Counted from the stretch's first letter, positions 5,796 through 13,503 are shown. The stretch: DNA of 31,110 nucleotides from G013214665 sp964649815 (GCA_964649815.1 CAZYQC010000039.1:1-31110); one strand, 5' to 3'. Notes: generated by a model from the letters alone, not told the origin. Translations and numbers: made by a program.

Positions 5796-8567
5796 CTATG
5801 CGTCCAACACTGTCGATATTGCCTCAGCCGAGCGGTCTTGCAGGGCAGAGAGCGTCATTTCGCCGTCTGAAAACGTAGGCGTGCGGGTCATTCGGGCCAG
5901 CAAGGTTTGCCCGCCACTCCCGACGGTGGCTGTCTTGCCATCGGCGATGCCCAGCAAGCGCAACCCCATTTGCACGCGCGTTTGGACCACATGCGCTTGG
6001 CCCAGCGCCTGCGCGGTCTCCTGCGCTAAATGTCCAAGCGCCACCAAAGCCTGCAGTCCGGTTTCGACATCGCGGGCGTTTGATCCCGCCATCAAAAGCC
6101 CTGCTTGAGCGAGCAATTCAATGTCCTGAACCCGACCGGGGCCAACTTTGACCTCCCACGGGCCGTCGGGCGCCTTTGCTGCAAAGATCCGCTCTCGCAT
6201 ATCTGCAACGCCTGCGAACACCTCTGCCGCAGAGCGGCTTTGTCGGAGGCAGTCCAAACGAAACGCTTCGATCTGTTCGGCCAGCTTGGGTGAGCCATCG
6301 ATCACCCGCGCCCGCGTCAGCGCCAGATGCTCCCACAGCCAAGCCTGGTTCATTTGATAATCCTGGAACGCCGCCCACGAGGTTGCCACCGGGCCCTGAT
6401 TGCCCGAGGGCCGCAGGCGCATGTCCACATCGTAAAGCTTGCCTTCAGCCGTGGCGGCGGTCAGCGATGTGATCAAAGCCTGGGTCTGGCGCGCGAAATA
6501 CGTCCGCGCCGGCAGGGGCCGAGGCCCGTCTGACACCGCGTCGCCCGGGGCGTCGTAAATGATGATCAAGTCCAGATCAGAACTGGCTGACAAGAGACCC
6601 GACCCAAGCGAGCCCATGCCCACAATCGCGGCACCCTCGCCCGGAGGCGCGCCGTGCCGCTTGGAAAAGTCAGCCTGCACCTTAGGCCACAAGGCACGCA
6701 GCACCGCCTGCGCCAAGTCCCCGTATTGCTGTGACGCATCCAGCGGCGAAATGAGGCCGCGCAACAGATGTACGCCGATGCGGAAATGCCTTTCTTTCAT
6801 CCAGCGACGCGCTGTGTCGAGTTGGGCCTCGTAATCAAAGGCCGCGTCTAGCTGTGCTGTAAGGTCCTGTTCCAGCGCGTCTTGCCCGGCCCAAGGCGCA
6901 AAAAACGCCCCACCGATGACCGCGTCAAAGACTTGCGCGTTCTGCGCCAAATACCGCGCCAAGGCAGGCGCTGTGCTGGCGACATCGACCAGCAGATCAA
7001 TCAAGGACGGATTGGCATCGAACAACGAAAAAAGCTGAACCCCCGCAGGCAAGCCCGCAAAAAAGCCATCGAGCGCAGCCACAGCTTCGGCGGGTCGGTC
7101 GGCCTCGGCCAATTTGGCCTCTAGGTGCGGTCTGAGGCGGTCAAACAGAGTTGCCCCTCGGGCCGACCGCAACGCGGGATAACTGCGCCACCGGGTCAGG
7201 ATCGTATCGTCCAACGGAGATGGCCTGTCGGGTGTCGCGGTCTCGGTGCTTTTGGGCGCGAAAAAGCCCTCTGTTTCGCTATGGACCTCTGACAGGCGGT
7301 CCAACAGCTCTTCTTTGAGGGACGGAACCTCCCGATCCATCAAGGCTGCCAGCCGTTCGAATTCTTCCTGTGATTTCGGCAAACTGTGCGTTTGCGCATC
7401 GCGCAGCATCTGCAACCGATGCTCGACCGTGCGGTGGAACCGATAATGCGATTTCAGCGCATTAGCGGCGGCCTCGGTCACCCAAGCTTTGGCGGCAAGC
7501 CGGTCCAAACCGTCGAGTGTTCCCCGCACCCGCAGGCTGCTGTCACGTCCGCCTGCGATCAGCTGCCGGGTCTGCGTAAAGAACTCGATCTCTCGGATAC
7601 CACCCCGGCCCAGTTTCATATCGTGCCCCGCCAGCGTGATTGGACCGGCGGTGCTTTTGTGATCGCGAATGGCCAAGCGCATGTCATGGGCGTCTTGAAT
7701 GGCTGCAAAATCCAGGTGTTTGCGCCACACAAAAGGCCGCAGCGTTTGACGGAACCGGGCGCCTGCCTCCAGATCGCCCGCGCAGACCCGTGCCTTGATC
7801 CAGGCCGCGCGTTCCCAACTGCGCCCAAGGCTTTCGTAATAGCGTTCCGCCGCTTCCATCGGCATGGCAACCGGCGTCACCGATGGATCAGGCCGCAAAC
7901 GCAGATCGGTACGAAACACATACCCCTCGGACGTCAGATCAGAGAGCATCGCACAGCCCTTGCGAACGGCCTGCACATAGCCTGCCCTTGCTGCTGCGTA
8001 ATCTGCTGCGTCGAACCGGGATTGGTCGAATAAGACAATCAGATCGATGTCCGAGGAATAATTCAATTCGCGCGCGCCCATCTTGCCCATCGCAAAGACG
8101 GCCAGACCCGCGCGCGAGAACGGCGTATCGGCGTCAAGCCCCGGCATCTTGCCGCGCTCTGCCAGCCCACGCAGCACAGAGCCAAACGCAGCCTCGCAGG
8201 CGGCATCTGCCAATGCGGTCAACGCGCCGGTGACCTCTTCGAGGGACCAAACGCCCGCAAGATCCGCTAACGCCGTTAGCAAAGCCACCCGCCGCTTGGC
8301 TTGCCGCAAGGCCTGCGGCAGGTCCGTCAGGTCGGGGCCAAGCCGTTCAACTTCCGCGTCCCGCGCGGCCTCTGGATCGGCCAGAGCCTGCGGCAGCCAC
8401 GCTGTCTCTCGCTTGATCAACGACATCAGATACGGGCTGCTGCCGCCTGCCCCGGCGATCAAGGCCTGTTCCTGTGTCGATAGATCCGGGCAAAGGGCCG
8501 CGGCTTCTTGGCCCAGCGTCGGGTCGAATGGCCGGGGCACCCCTGTCATACGTTGAACAAACGTCAT
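5796..8567 (-). CDS. glnE: Bifunctional glutamine synthetase adenylyltransferase/deadenylylase
   Basis: GlnE attaches AMP to glutamine synthetase when nitrogen is plentiful and removes it under nitrogen limitation, in response to PII proteins. The 923-residue protein has the two tandem nucleotidyltransferase domains of the family. The first (deadenylylase) has AMGKMGARELNYSSDIDLIVLF around 159-180. The second (adenylylase) has GMGSLGSGLLSASSDLDLI around 640-670. Each carries the G-x-x-x-G...S-D-x-D signature. I start it at the ATG at 8567 (MTFVQRMTGVPRPFDP). The frame stays open further upstream, but that extension is antisense to the divergent YbaK gene and looks spurious. An alternative start is the ATG at 8549. 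The 72-base gap to the YbaK gene should hold both promoters. Confidence 0.95.
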   Translation of the reverse strand: MTFVQRMTGVPRPFDPTLGQEAAALCPDLSTQEQALIAGAGGSSPYLMSLIKRETAWLPQALADPEAARDAEVERLGPDLTDLPQALRQAKRRVALLTALADLAGVWSLEEVTGALTALADAACEAAFGSVLRGLAERGKMPGLDADTPFSRAGLAVFAMGKMGARELNYSSDIDLIVLFDQSRFDAADYAAARAGYVQAVRKGCAMLSDLTSEGYVFRTDLRLRPDPSVTPVAMPMEAAERYYESLGRSWERAAWIKARVCAGDLEAGARFRQTLRPFVWRKHLDFAAIQDAHDMRLAIRDHKSTAGPITLAGHDMKLGRGGIREIEFFTQTRQLIAGGRDSSLRVRGTLDGLDRLAAKAWVTEAAANALKSHYRFHRTVEHRLQMLRDAQTHSLPKSQEEFERLAALMDREVPSLKEELLDRLSEVHSETEGFFAPKSTETATPDRPSPLDDTILTRWRSYPALRSARGATLFDRLRPHLEAKLAEADRPAEAVAALDGFFAGLPAGVQLFSLFDANPSLIDLLVDVASTAPALARYLAQNAQVFDAVIGGAFFAPWAGQDALEQDLTAQLDAAFDYEAQLDTARRWMKERHFRIGVHLLRGLISPLDASQQYGDLAQAVLRALWPKVQADFSKRHGAPPGEGAAIVGMGSLGSGLLSASSDLDLIIIYDAPGDAVSDGPRPLPARTYFARQTQALITSLTAATAEGKLYDVDMRLRPSGNQGPVATSWAAFQDYQMNQAWLWEHLALTRARVIDGSPKLAEQIEAFRLDCLRQSRSAAEVFAGVADMRERIFAAKAPDGPWEVKVGPGRVQDIELLAQAGLLMAGSNARDVETGLQALVALGHLAQETAQALGQAHVVQTRVQMGLRLLGIADGKTATVGSGGQTLLARMTRTPTFSDGEMTLSALQDRSAEAISTVLDA

Positions 8568-8639
8568 GCGCGCTATTGGACAAGTTGCGCAGGCGGCGTC
8601 AATGGGTTTGGATGCGCACAAAGCAGTCCGAGGACCCAG

Positions 8640-9122
8640 ATGAGCAAGAGCCTGAAACGTGTGAAAGCCGCCCTGGCGGATGCCGGCATCGAGACCGAGA
8701 TCCGCGAAACCCCATTGGCGCGCACCGCCCAAGACGCGGCAAATGCTCTTGGTGTCGCAGTCGATCAAATCGCCAAATCCATCATCTTCAAAGGCAGCAC
8801 GTCGGGCGAAGCCATTTTGTTTCTGACCGCGGGTGGCAATGTCGTTGACACCGCTAAAGCCAGCGTTTGCGCGGGCGAGCCTCTGGAACGTGCGGATGCC
8901 GACCTTGTTCGCGCCCAGACCGGGTTCGCAATTGGCGGCGTTTCCCCCATCGGACACCTGAATCCAATCCGCGCCTTCTTTGATCCGCGGCTTTCCGAAT
9001 TCGACGTTGTTTGGGCCGCAGCGGGCACGCCGCACCACGTTTTTGCCGCCGCACCGGACAAAATGCGCGAAATTTCAAACGCGCAAACATTTGATTTTAC
9101 AAAGCAAATTCAAAAAATGTAA
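8640..9122 (+). CDS. YbaK/EbsC-family (aminoacyl-tRNA deacylase-like) protein
   Basis: This 160-residue single-domain protein belongs to the YbaK/ProX family of trans-editing enzymes, which hydrolyse mischarged aminoacyl-tRNAs such as Cys-tRNA(Pro). Visible hallmarks are QIAKSIIF (Lys46), FLTAGGNVVD (61-70), and the substrate-loop motif GFAIGGVSPIGH at 95-106. The ATG at 8640 follows GAGGA at the right distance; longer in-frame starts upstream lack a ribosome-binding site and run into the divergent glnE. The acceptor amino acid cannot be told from motifs alone. The final residues (DFTKQIQKM) are more AT-rich than the rest of the gene. Confidence 0.88.
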   Translation: MSKSLKRVKAALADAGIETEIRETPLARTAQDAANALGVAVDQIAKSIIFKGSTSGEAILFLTAGGNVVDTAKASVCAGEPLERADADLVRAQTGFAIGGVSPIGHLNPIRAFFDPRLSEFDVVWAAAGTPHHVFAAAPDKMREISNAQTFDFTKQIQKM

Positions 9123-9141
9123 AATAGTTTCACATTTTCTC

Positions 9142-9193
9142 TTGCACAGAGGGCGACGGACCCCAATCTTAGTGATGTGAAAGGCATTCACAT
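9142..9193 (+). promoter_or_regulatory. Putative promoter with an inverted-repeat operator
   Basis: A candidate -35 TTGCAC (9142-9147) and a weak -10 AATCTT (9165-9170) are separated by 17 bases. Directly after them lies a perfect inverted repeat, ATGTGAA-aggca-TTCACAT (9175-9193), about where transcription would start. A further TTCACAT half-site is at 9129-9135. A repressor binding here would cover the start of the DUF2852 transcript. The promoter boxes are poor matches, while the repeat is exact. Confidence 0.4.
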
Positions 9194-9205
9194 TAACTCA
9201 ACCGA

Positions 9206-9224
9206 GGGCGCAACCGATGCGCCC
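9206..9224 (+). promoter_or_regulatory. Leader inverted repeat before the DUF2852 gene
   Basis: GGGCGCA-accga-TGCGCCC is a perfect seven-base inverted repeat with a five-base loop. It ends about eight bases before the AAAGG ribosome-binding site. In RNA it would form a stable hairpin in the 5' leader. It has no T-run, so it is not an intrinsic terminator for the YbaK gene. Confidence 0.4.
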
Positions 9225-9246
9225 CATTTCAGAAAGGTCCCTCGCT

Positions 9247-9654
9247 ATGACGTCGATTTCGTCTACCACCTATGACCACCCTCGCCAGGGGAACTGGTTG
9301 TCGCGGAGCGAGGCTTGGCTTGACCAGAAAGGCAAAGGGGCTTGGATCGCCGCAATGGTCCTTGGTTTCATCTTCTTCTGGCCCATCGGCCTCGCCCTTC
9401 TCGCATATATGATTTGGAGCAAACGCATGTTTGGAACGTCTTGTAGCCGCCGCAGCCGGGGTTTTGGATCCTCCGCACTGCGCACAACCGGAAACTCTGC
9501 TTTTGACGCGTACAAAGCTGACACTCTGAAGCGTCTGGAAGAAGAACAGACAAATTTCGAAGCCTTCCTTGAGCGTCTTCGCGAGGCAAAGGACAAGTCG
9601 GAATTCGATCAGTTCATGGACGAACGCGCCAAAGCCGCTCGCTCGGACGACTAA
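9247..9654 (+). CDS. DUF2852 domain-containing membrane protein
   Basis: This 135-residue protein contains KGAWIAAMVLGFIFFWPIGL and continues into LALLAYMIWSKRMF (about residues 30-60), the diagnostic membrane-spanning block of DUF2852 proteins of alphaproteobacteria. The cytoplasmic tail (about 85-135) is highly charged and likely helical: DTLKRLEEEQTNFEAFLERL, then REAKDKSEFDQFMDERAKA. A short coiled coil is plausible. The ATG at 9247 is preferred over an in-frame one at 9217 because it follows AAAGG at about ten bases and matches the family N-terminus. The function is unknown. A strong terminator follows. Confidence 0.88.
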   Translation: MTSISSTTYDHPRQGNWLSRSEAWLDQKGKGAWIAAMVLGFIFFWPIGLALLAYMIWSKRMFGTSCSRRSRGFGSSALRTTGNSAFDAYKADTLKRLEEEQTNFEAFLERLREAKDKSEFDQFMDERAKAARSDD

Positions 9655-9661
9655 ACCCTCC

Positions 9662-9691
9662 GCCTGCCCTGGATCACCGGGGCAGGCTTTT
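9662..9691 (+). terminator. Rho-independent terminator after the DUF2852 gene
   Basis: GCCTGCCC (9662-9669) and GGGCAGGC (9680-9687) form a perfect eight-pair stem with a ten-base loop, followed by TTTTAT. It ends 24 bases before the start of the RDD gene, so that gene probably relies on read-through or a promoter overlapping this region. Confidence 0.85.
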
Positions 9692-9715
9692 ATCTGCACC
9701 TTAGGTTTCTCAAAG

Positions 9716-10144
9716 ATGTTTGCTGACCCGATCAACCAACCTCAGTTTTATCGCGACGTTCCCATGAAACGCGCGCTCGCCTGGGCGGTCGATACCCTGC
9801 TCATTCTCGCGCTTAGCCTGGTTGTTCTTCCTTTTACCGCCTTTACAGCGATCTTCTTTTACCCGCTGTTTCTGTTGGTCGTTGGGTTTCTCTATCGCTG
9901 GTTCACCATCGCTGGCGGCTCTGCGACATGGGGCATGCGCCTGATGTCCATCGAATTTCGCGACGATGCCGGACGTCGTCTGGATAGCTCGCAAGCGCTC
10001 TTGCATACGATCGGATATTCGCTGTCTTGGGCGTTTTTGCCGGTCCAGGCTGTCTCGGCCATCTTGATGATGACCTCTGCACACGGCCAGGGCCTGACGG
10101 ACATGATGCTTGGCACCACAGCCATGAACAAGCGCGCAGGCTGA
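9716..10144 (+). CDS. RDD family membrane protein
   Basis: This 142-residue protein starts at the ATG at 9716. It shows the RDD-family pattern: KRALAWAVDTLLILALSLVV in the first membrane segment (Arg and Asp at 19 and 25), a second hydrophobic segment around 40-60, and the signature TWGMRLMSIEFRDDAGRRLD, followed by LTDMMLGTTAM near the C-terminus. Three membrane segments are likely. RDD proteins have no single agreed role; some take part in ion exchange or compatible-solute functions. The preceding terminator suggests separate transcription from DUF2852, although both are envelope proteins and neighbours in related genomes. Confidence 0.88.
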   Translation: MFADPINQPQFYRDVPMKRALAWAVDTLLILALSLVVLPFTAFTAIFFYPLFLLVVGFLYRWFTIAGGSATWGMRLMSIEFRDDAGRRLDSSQALLHTIGYSLSWAFLPVQAVSAILMMTSAHGQGLTDMMLGTTAMNKRAG

Positions 10145-10225
10145 GAAAGTCTTCGCGCAAGGCAACTGCGCTCTTGCCTGATCAGTCACTCGCGTTATCA
10201 TTGCGCTCGCTAGATCGGGACGTCC

Positions 10226-11053
10226 ATGCGCCACTCACTACCCCTCGCTCCGCAGTTTTACGTAACTGCGCCGCAGCCCTGTCCGTACCTGGACGGGCGC
10301 ATGGAACGTAAATTGTTCACAGCTCTGCAAGGCGAAAACGCAGAAAAGTTGAACGATTCCCTGTCACAGCAAGGGTTCCGCCGATCGCAAAACGTGCTTT
10401 ATCGCCCGTCTTGTGCCGATTGCTCGGCCTGTCTGTCCGCCCGCATCGACGTCAACGCCTTTACCGCATCGCGCAGCCAAAAGCGCACGATCAAGCGCAA
10501 TGCGCATCTGATCCGCAATGCGTCGTCCCCGTGGGCCACCGAAGAGCAATACGACCTCTTCCGCCGCTATCTCGACAGCCGTCACGCCGATGGCGGCATG
10601 GCCGACATGGATGTCTTCGAATTCGCCGCAATGATCGAAGAAACCCCGATCCGCAGCCGCGTTGTCGAATACCTCGATGGCACCACCAACGACCTTGTCG
10701 CCGTCAGCCTCACCGATGTTCTGCAAGATGGCGTGAGTATGGTCTATTCCTTCTACGCGCCCGAGCTTCAGCAATCATCGCTGGGCACGTATATGATCCT
10801 CGATCACATCGACATCGCCCAGGCCGCCGGCCTGCCCTATGTCTATTTGGGATATTGGGTCCCCGGCAGCCAAAAGATGGGCTACAAGGCCAAGTTTTCT
10901 GGTCTTGAGGTCTATCTCGGCCGCTCCTGGCAGAAAATGCGCGATCCCGAGACGTTTGAGCCGGACACGCACCCTCTTTCGACGGATCCGATTGCCGAGC
11001 AGGTTGCAAATATCTCTCTGCCCGACACCCGGCCAACCACGCCGCGCCGCTGA
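10226..11053 (+). CDS. bpt: Aspartate/glutamate leucyltransferase (Bpt, N-end rule aminoacyltransferase)
   Basis: This cytoplasmic enzyme transfers Leu from Leu-tRNA to proteins with N-terminal Asp or Glu, marking them for ClpS/ClpAP degradation. The 275-residue protein has the N-terminal ATE domain with CPYLDGRMERKLFTAL (Cys19) and the LYRPSCADCSACLSARI cluster (Cys63, Cys66, Cys69). The C-terminal GNAT-like domain has SLGTYMILDHI and YVYLGYWVPGSQKMGYKAKF. The last motif is diagnostic for bacterial Bpt and arginyltransferase homologues. Leu rather than Arg specificity is inferred from bacterial family membership. It converges with gap, leaving a 20-base gap without an obvious terminator. Confidence 0.93.
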   Translation: MRHSLPLAPQFYVTAPQPCPYLDGRMERKLFTALQGENAEKLNDSLSQQGFRRSQNVLYRPSCADCSACLSARIDVNAFTASRSQKRTIKRNAHLIRNASSPWATEEQYDLFRRYLDSRHADGGMADMDVFEFAAMIEETPIRSRVVEYLDGTTNDLVAVSLTDVLQDGVSMVYSFYAPELQQSSLGTYMILDHIDIAQAAGLPYVYLGYWVPGSQKMGYKAKFSGLEVYLGRSWQKMRDPETFEPDTHPLSTDPIAEQVANISLPDTRPTTPRR

Positions 11054-11073
11054 TCGGTCGGGCTCGTGGCCGC

Positions 11074-12069
11074 TTAGGCCGCCGCCATCACCCGCGCCAC
11101 ATCCAGCATCCGGTTGGAAAAGCCCCATTCGTTGTCGTACCACGCGAGAACGCGGATCATGTGGCCGTCCAAAACATGCGTTTCACCGCTCATGACGGTG
11201 GAACTCGCCGGATCATGGTTAAAGTCGATAGAGACAAGCGTGCGGTCTTCCACCGCCATAACAGATTTGAGCGGCCCCTCCGCCTGCGCTTTGAGCAGCG
11301 CATTCACCGCCTCTGCATCCGTTGCGGTTTCGACTTCGACAGTCAGGTCAATGCAGCTCACGTTTGGTGTTGGCACGCGGATCGACGTCCCGAAAAGACG
11401 CCCCTCAAGATGCGGCAACACCAGTCCAATCGCCTTTGCCGCGCCCGTGGATGTCGGCACCATCGACAAAGTCGCCGCCCGCGCCCGCGCAAAGTCATTG
11501 GCCGCGCGATCATGCACAGGCTGGCCGCTGGTATAGGCATGAACCGTGGTCATCGTGCCGCGCTTGATGCCGTAAGCTTCGTGCAAAACATGCGCGACCG
11601 GCGCCAGACAATTTGTCGTGCACGAGCCATTTGATACGACCGTGTCGTCGCTGGTGATATCGCCGTGGTTCACGCCATAAACGATTGTTTTCATTGACCC
11701 CTTTGCCGGGGCCGAGATCAAGACTTTGCCAGCGCCCGCCGCCATATGACGCGCCGCACCTTCGTCCGTTTTGAAAATCCCGGTGCAATCCAGCGCGATA
11801 TCAACATCCGCCCAATCCAGATCCTCCGGGTTGCGTTCGGCGCTCATGCGGATCGGACCGCGCCCAAAGTCCAGCCCGCTGTCACTCAGGCCAACCTGAC
11901 CTGGGAAACGCCCATGAACGCTGTCGAATTGCAGCGCATGGGCCAAAGTCTCTGGCGCGGCCAGGTCATTGATCGCAACGATCTCAAGATCATCTGCACC
12001 GCTTTCGTGCAATGCGCGCAAAACAGACCGTCCGATGCGGCCAAATCCATTGATGGCTACCGTTGTCAT
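11074..12069 (-). CDS. gap: Type I glyceraldehyde-3-phosphate dehydrogenase, NAD-type
   Basis: This glycolytic/gluconeogenic enzyme interconverts glyceraldehyde 3-phosphate and 1,3-bisphosphoglycerate. The 331-residue protein starts at the ATG at 12069 (MTTVAINGFGRIGR); an in-frame extension to 12102 is not family-like. It carries the Rossmann NGFGRIGR motif and the active-site SNGSCTTNCLAP with nucleophile Cys150. VAINDLAAPETLAHAL places Asp35 where NAD-specific GAPDHs bind the adenosine ribose. The ending WYDNEWGFSNRMLD is canonical. It is the distal of two gap paralogues on this strand, with a miniprotein gene between them. An operator-like palindrome lies 56 bases upstream of the start. 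Confidence 0.95.
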   Translation of the reverse strand: MTTVAINGFGRIGRSVLRALHESGADDLEIVAINDLAAPETLAHALQFDSVHGRFPGQVGLSDSGLDFGRGPIRMSAERNPEDLDWADVDIALDCTGIFKTDEGAARHMAAGAGKVLISAPAKGSMKTIVYGVNHGDITSDDTVVSNGSCTTNCLAPVAHVLHEAYGIKRGTMTTVHAYTSGQPVHDRAANDFARARAATLSMVPTSTGAAKAIGLVLPHLEGRLFGTSIRVPTPNVSCIDLTVEVETATDAEAVNALLKAQAEGPLKSVMAVEDRTLVSIDFNHDPASSTVMSGETHVLDGHMIRVLAWYDNEWGFSNRMLDVARVMAAA

Positions 12070-12124
12070 GAAATTCCACTCCGCTGATCCGTGATCGCTC
12101 AAGATCGGCGCGACAGATCGCGCC

Positions 12125-12138
12125 TGTTAACGCTAACA
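12125..12138 (-). promoter_or_regulatory. LacI-type operator-like palindrome upstream of gap (NAD-type)
   Basis: TGTTAACGCTAACA has perfect TGTTA/TAACA half-sites around a four-base core. It resembles sites of LacI-family regulators of central carbon metabolism in alphaproteobacteria (the CceR/PckR type, whose sites I recall as TTA-N-CG-N-TAA-like). It lies 56 bases before the gap start codon. A similar, less perfect site precedes the second gap gene. Confidence 0.45.
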
Positions 12139-12197
12139 TCATGAAGCAGGCGGTAATGTCAACCGTTGGTCAAAGCTTTATTGCCGTAGGGGCAAGT

Positions 12198-12341
12198 CTA
12201 GCGCCAAAAGGCCAGCCACTCGATCAAACCATCGAATTTGCGCAAGGTGAAAACGATGTTGTCGCCGCCAAACACGATCAGATCAAAGAGAATGACCGCG
12301 CAAATCGCCGCGGCCACACAAAACGCCACAAAGTTGGTCAT
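12198..12341 (-). CDS. 47-residue membrane miniprotein between the gap paralogues
   Basis: The frame MTNFVAFCVAAAICAVILFD continues LIVFGGDNIVFTLRKFDGLI and ends EWLAFWR. It has one membrane segment (about residues 4-25), a polar FGGDN turn, then an amphipathic helix and an aromatic tail. I recall small proteins with the same layout (a hydrophobic start, an F-G-x-x-N/H loop and a terminal EW-x-AFWR) next to gap genes in other Rhodobacteraceae, which supports this as a real gene despite a weak ribosome-binding site. It lies 72 bases after the upstream gap and 128 before the next. The function is unknown; membrane tethering or regulation of a GAPDH is only a guess. Confidence 0.72.
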   Translation of the reverse strand: MTNFVAFCVAAAICAVILFDLIVFGGDNIVFTLRKFDGLIEWLAFWR

Positions 12342-12363
12342 AGCTGCGCACCCAGTCCCGACA

Positions 12364-12375
12364 TAGGTTCACCTA
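12364..12375. promoter_or_regulatory. Palindrome before the miniprotein gene
   Basis: TAGGTTCACCTA is an inverted repeat with five-base arms and a two-base centre, located 23-34 bases upstream of the miniprotein start. It could be an operator, or part of an RNA structure with the neighbouring CCCC-GCGT-GGGG repeat. The evidence is only the symmetry. Confidence 0.25.
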
Positions 12376-12413
12376 CCCCGCGTGGGGGCGCAGCGGCAAG
12401 AGGCGTTTGCGGC

Positions 12414-13415
12414 TTAGCCCAAACGCCCCAATGCGACGGCAACATCTGCCATGCGAACAGAAAAGGCCCATTCGTTGTCATACCACGCCAAAACGCGGAC
12501 CATGCGCTTGCCAACGACTTTGGTCTGATCAGGCGCAAAGATCGAGGAATGCTCGGTATGGTTAAAGTCGACCGATACTTTTAGTTCGGGATCATAGGCC
12601 AGAACCTGGCCGATCTCGCCTTTGGTCGCCTCTTCCACGATCGCGTTGATCTCTTCCGTGCTTGTGTCGCGCGCCGCTTCGAATGTCAGATCCACCGCTG
12701 ATACATTTGGCGTGGGAACGCGCATCGCGGTGCCGTCCAGCTTGCCCGCCATTTCAGGCAGCACTTCGCCCAACGCCTTTGCAGCGCCGGTCGAGGTTGG
12801 GATCAACGACATCGCCGCTGCGCGTGCGCGATAGAAATCGCCGTGACGCCGATCAAGCGTGGGCTGATCGCCGGTATAGGAATGGATCGTCGTCATGATC
12901 CCGCGCTCAATCCCAACGCCGTCGTTCAGCACTTTGGCCAGCGGCGCCAGGCAGTTGGTTGTGCACGATCCGTTCGACACGACCATATCTTCGCGATGCA
13001 GGCTTTCGTGGTTCACGCCGAAAACAACCGTTTTGTCGACATTCTTGGCGGGCGCTGAAATCAAGACGCGACCAGCGCCGCGATCGATGTGCTTTTTCGC
13101 CGTTTCGCCATCGTTGAACTTGCCCGTGCATTCCAGAACGACATCGCAGCCGGTCCAATCCAGGCTGTCCAAATCATAGCTCGACATCACGTCGATCGGC
13201 CCCCGACCCAGGTCAAGCGTGTTGCCCGCCACCTGGACAGAGCCGGGAAATGCTCCGTGGACACTGTCGTATTTGATCAGATGTGCGGCGCTCTCGATTG
13301 GGCCGGTTGCATTGATCTTGACGACCTCGATGTCGTTGCGATTACTCGAAACAATGTGGCTCAGCGTGCATCGTCCGATGCGGCCAAAGCCGTTGATACC
13401 AACTTTAACAGACAT
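12414..13415 (-). CDS. gap: Type I glyceraldehyde-3-phosphate dehydrogenase, GapB-like
   Basis: This is a second GAPDH of 333 residues, starting at the ATG at 13415 after an AAAGGA ribosome-binding site. NGFGRIGR and the active site SNGSCTTNCLAP (nucleophile Cys151) are intact, so it should be catalytically competent. At the cofactor-discriminating position it has Ala36 (VVKINATGPIESAAHLIKYD) instead of Asp. This resembles Bacillus subtilis GapB, which prefers NADP and works in gluconeogenesis. NADP(H) use here is therefore likely but unproven. It is the first gene of the gap-miniprotein-gap run. Its upstream region, shared with the divergent DUF808 gene, holds an operator-like site. Confidence 0.94.
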   Translation of the reverse strand: MSVKVGINGFGRIGRCTLSHIVSSNRNDIEVVKINATGPIESAAHLIKYDSVHGAFPGSVQVAGNTLDLGRGPIDVMSSYDLDSLDWTGCDVVLECTGKFNDGETAKKHIDRGAGRVLISAPAKNVDKTVVFGVNHESLHREDMVVSNGSCTTNCLAPLAKVLNDGVGIERGIMTTIHSYTGDQPTLDRRHGDFYRARAAAMSLIPTSTGAAKALGEVLPEMAGKLDGTAMRVPTPNVSAVDLTFEAARDTSTEEINAIVEEATKGEIGQVLAYDPELKVSVDFNHTEHSSIFAPDQTKVVGKRMVRVLAWYDNEWAFSVRMADVAVALGRLG

Positions 13416-13489
13416 GAGTGCGATCCTTTCGCGCTGCTCGGGTGCTCTATAAACCCCTTTAAAAATTGGGGAAATGGCCGTTTTGTGAC

Positions 13490-13503
13490 TGTTAGCGATA
13501 AAC
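13490..13503 (-). promoter_or_regulatory. Imperfect operator-like site upstream of the GapB-like gene
   Basis: TGTTAGCGATAAAC matches the layout of the TGTTA-N4-TAACA site found before the other gap gene, with a degenerate right half. It lies 75-88 bases before the gap start, in the 173-base divergent region shared with the DUF808 gene. The same region holds CCCC-N10-GGGG (13454-13471) around an AT-rich core nearer the gap start. Confidence 0.35.

Noticed and set aside
8266..8280. GCTAACGCCGTTAGC, a perfect 15-base palindrome resembling the gap operators
   Set aside because: It lies well inside the glnE coding sequence, has a different spacing (odd centre) and is not near a start codon; probably codon-driven chance.
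10156..10182. AAGGCAA...TTGCCT inverted repeat between the RDD gene and bpt as a terminator
   Set aside because: Only six pairs with an eight-base loop and no following T-run.
12181..12195. TTGCC-gtagg-GGCAA after the miniprotein gene as a terminator
   Set aside because: The stem is only five pairs and no T-run follows on the minus strand.
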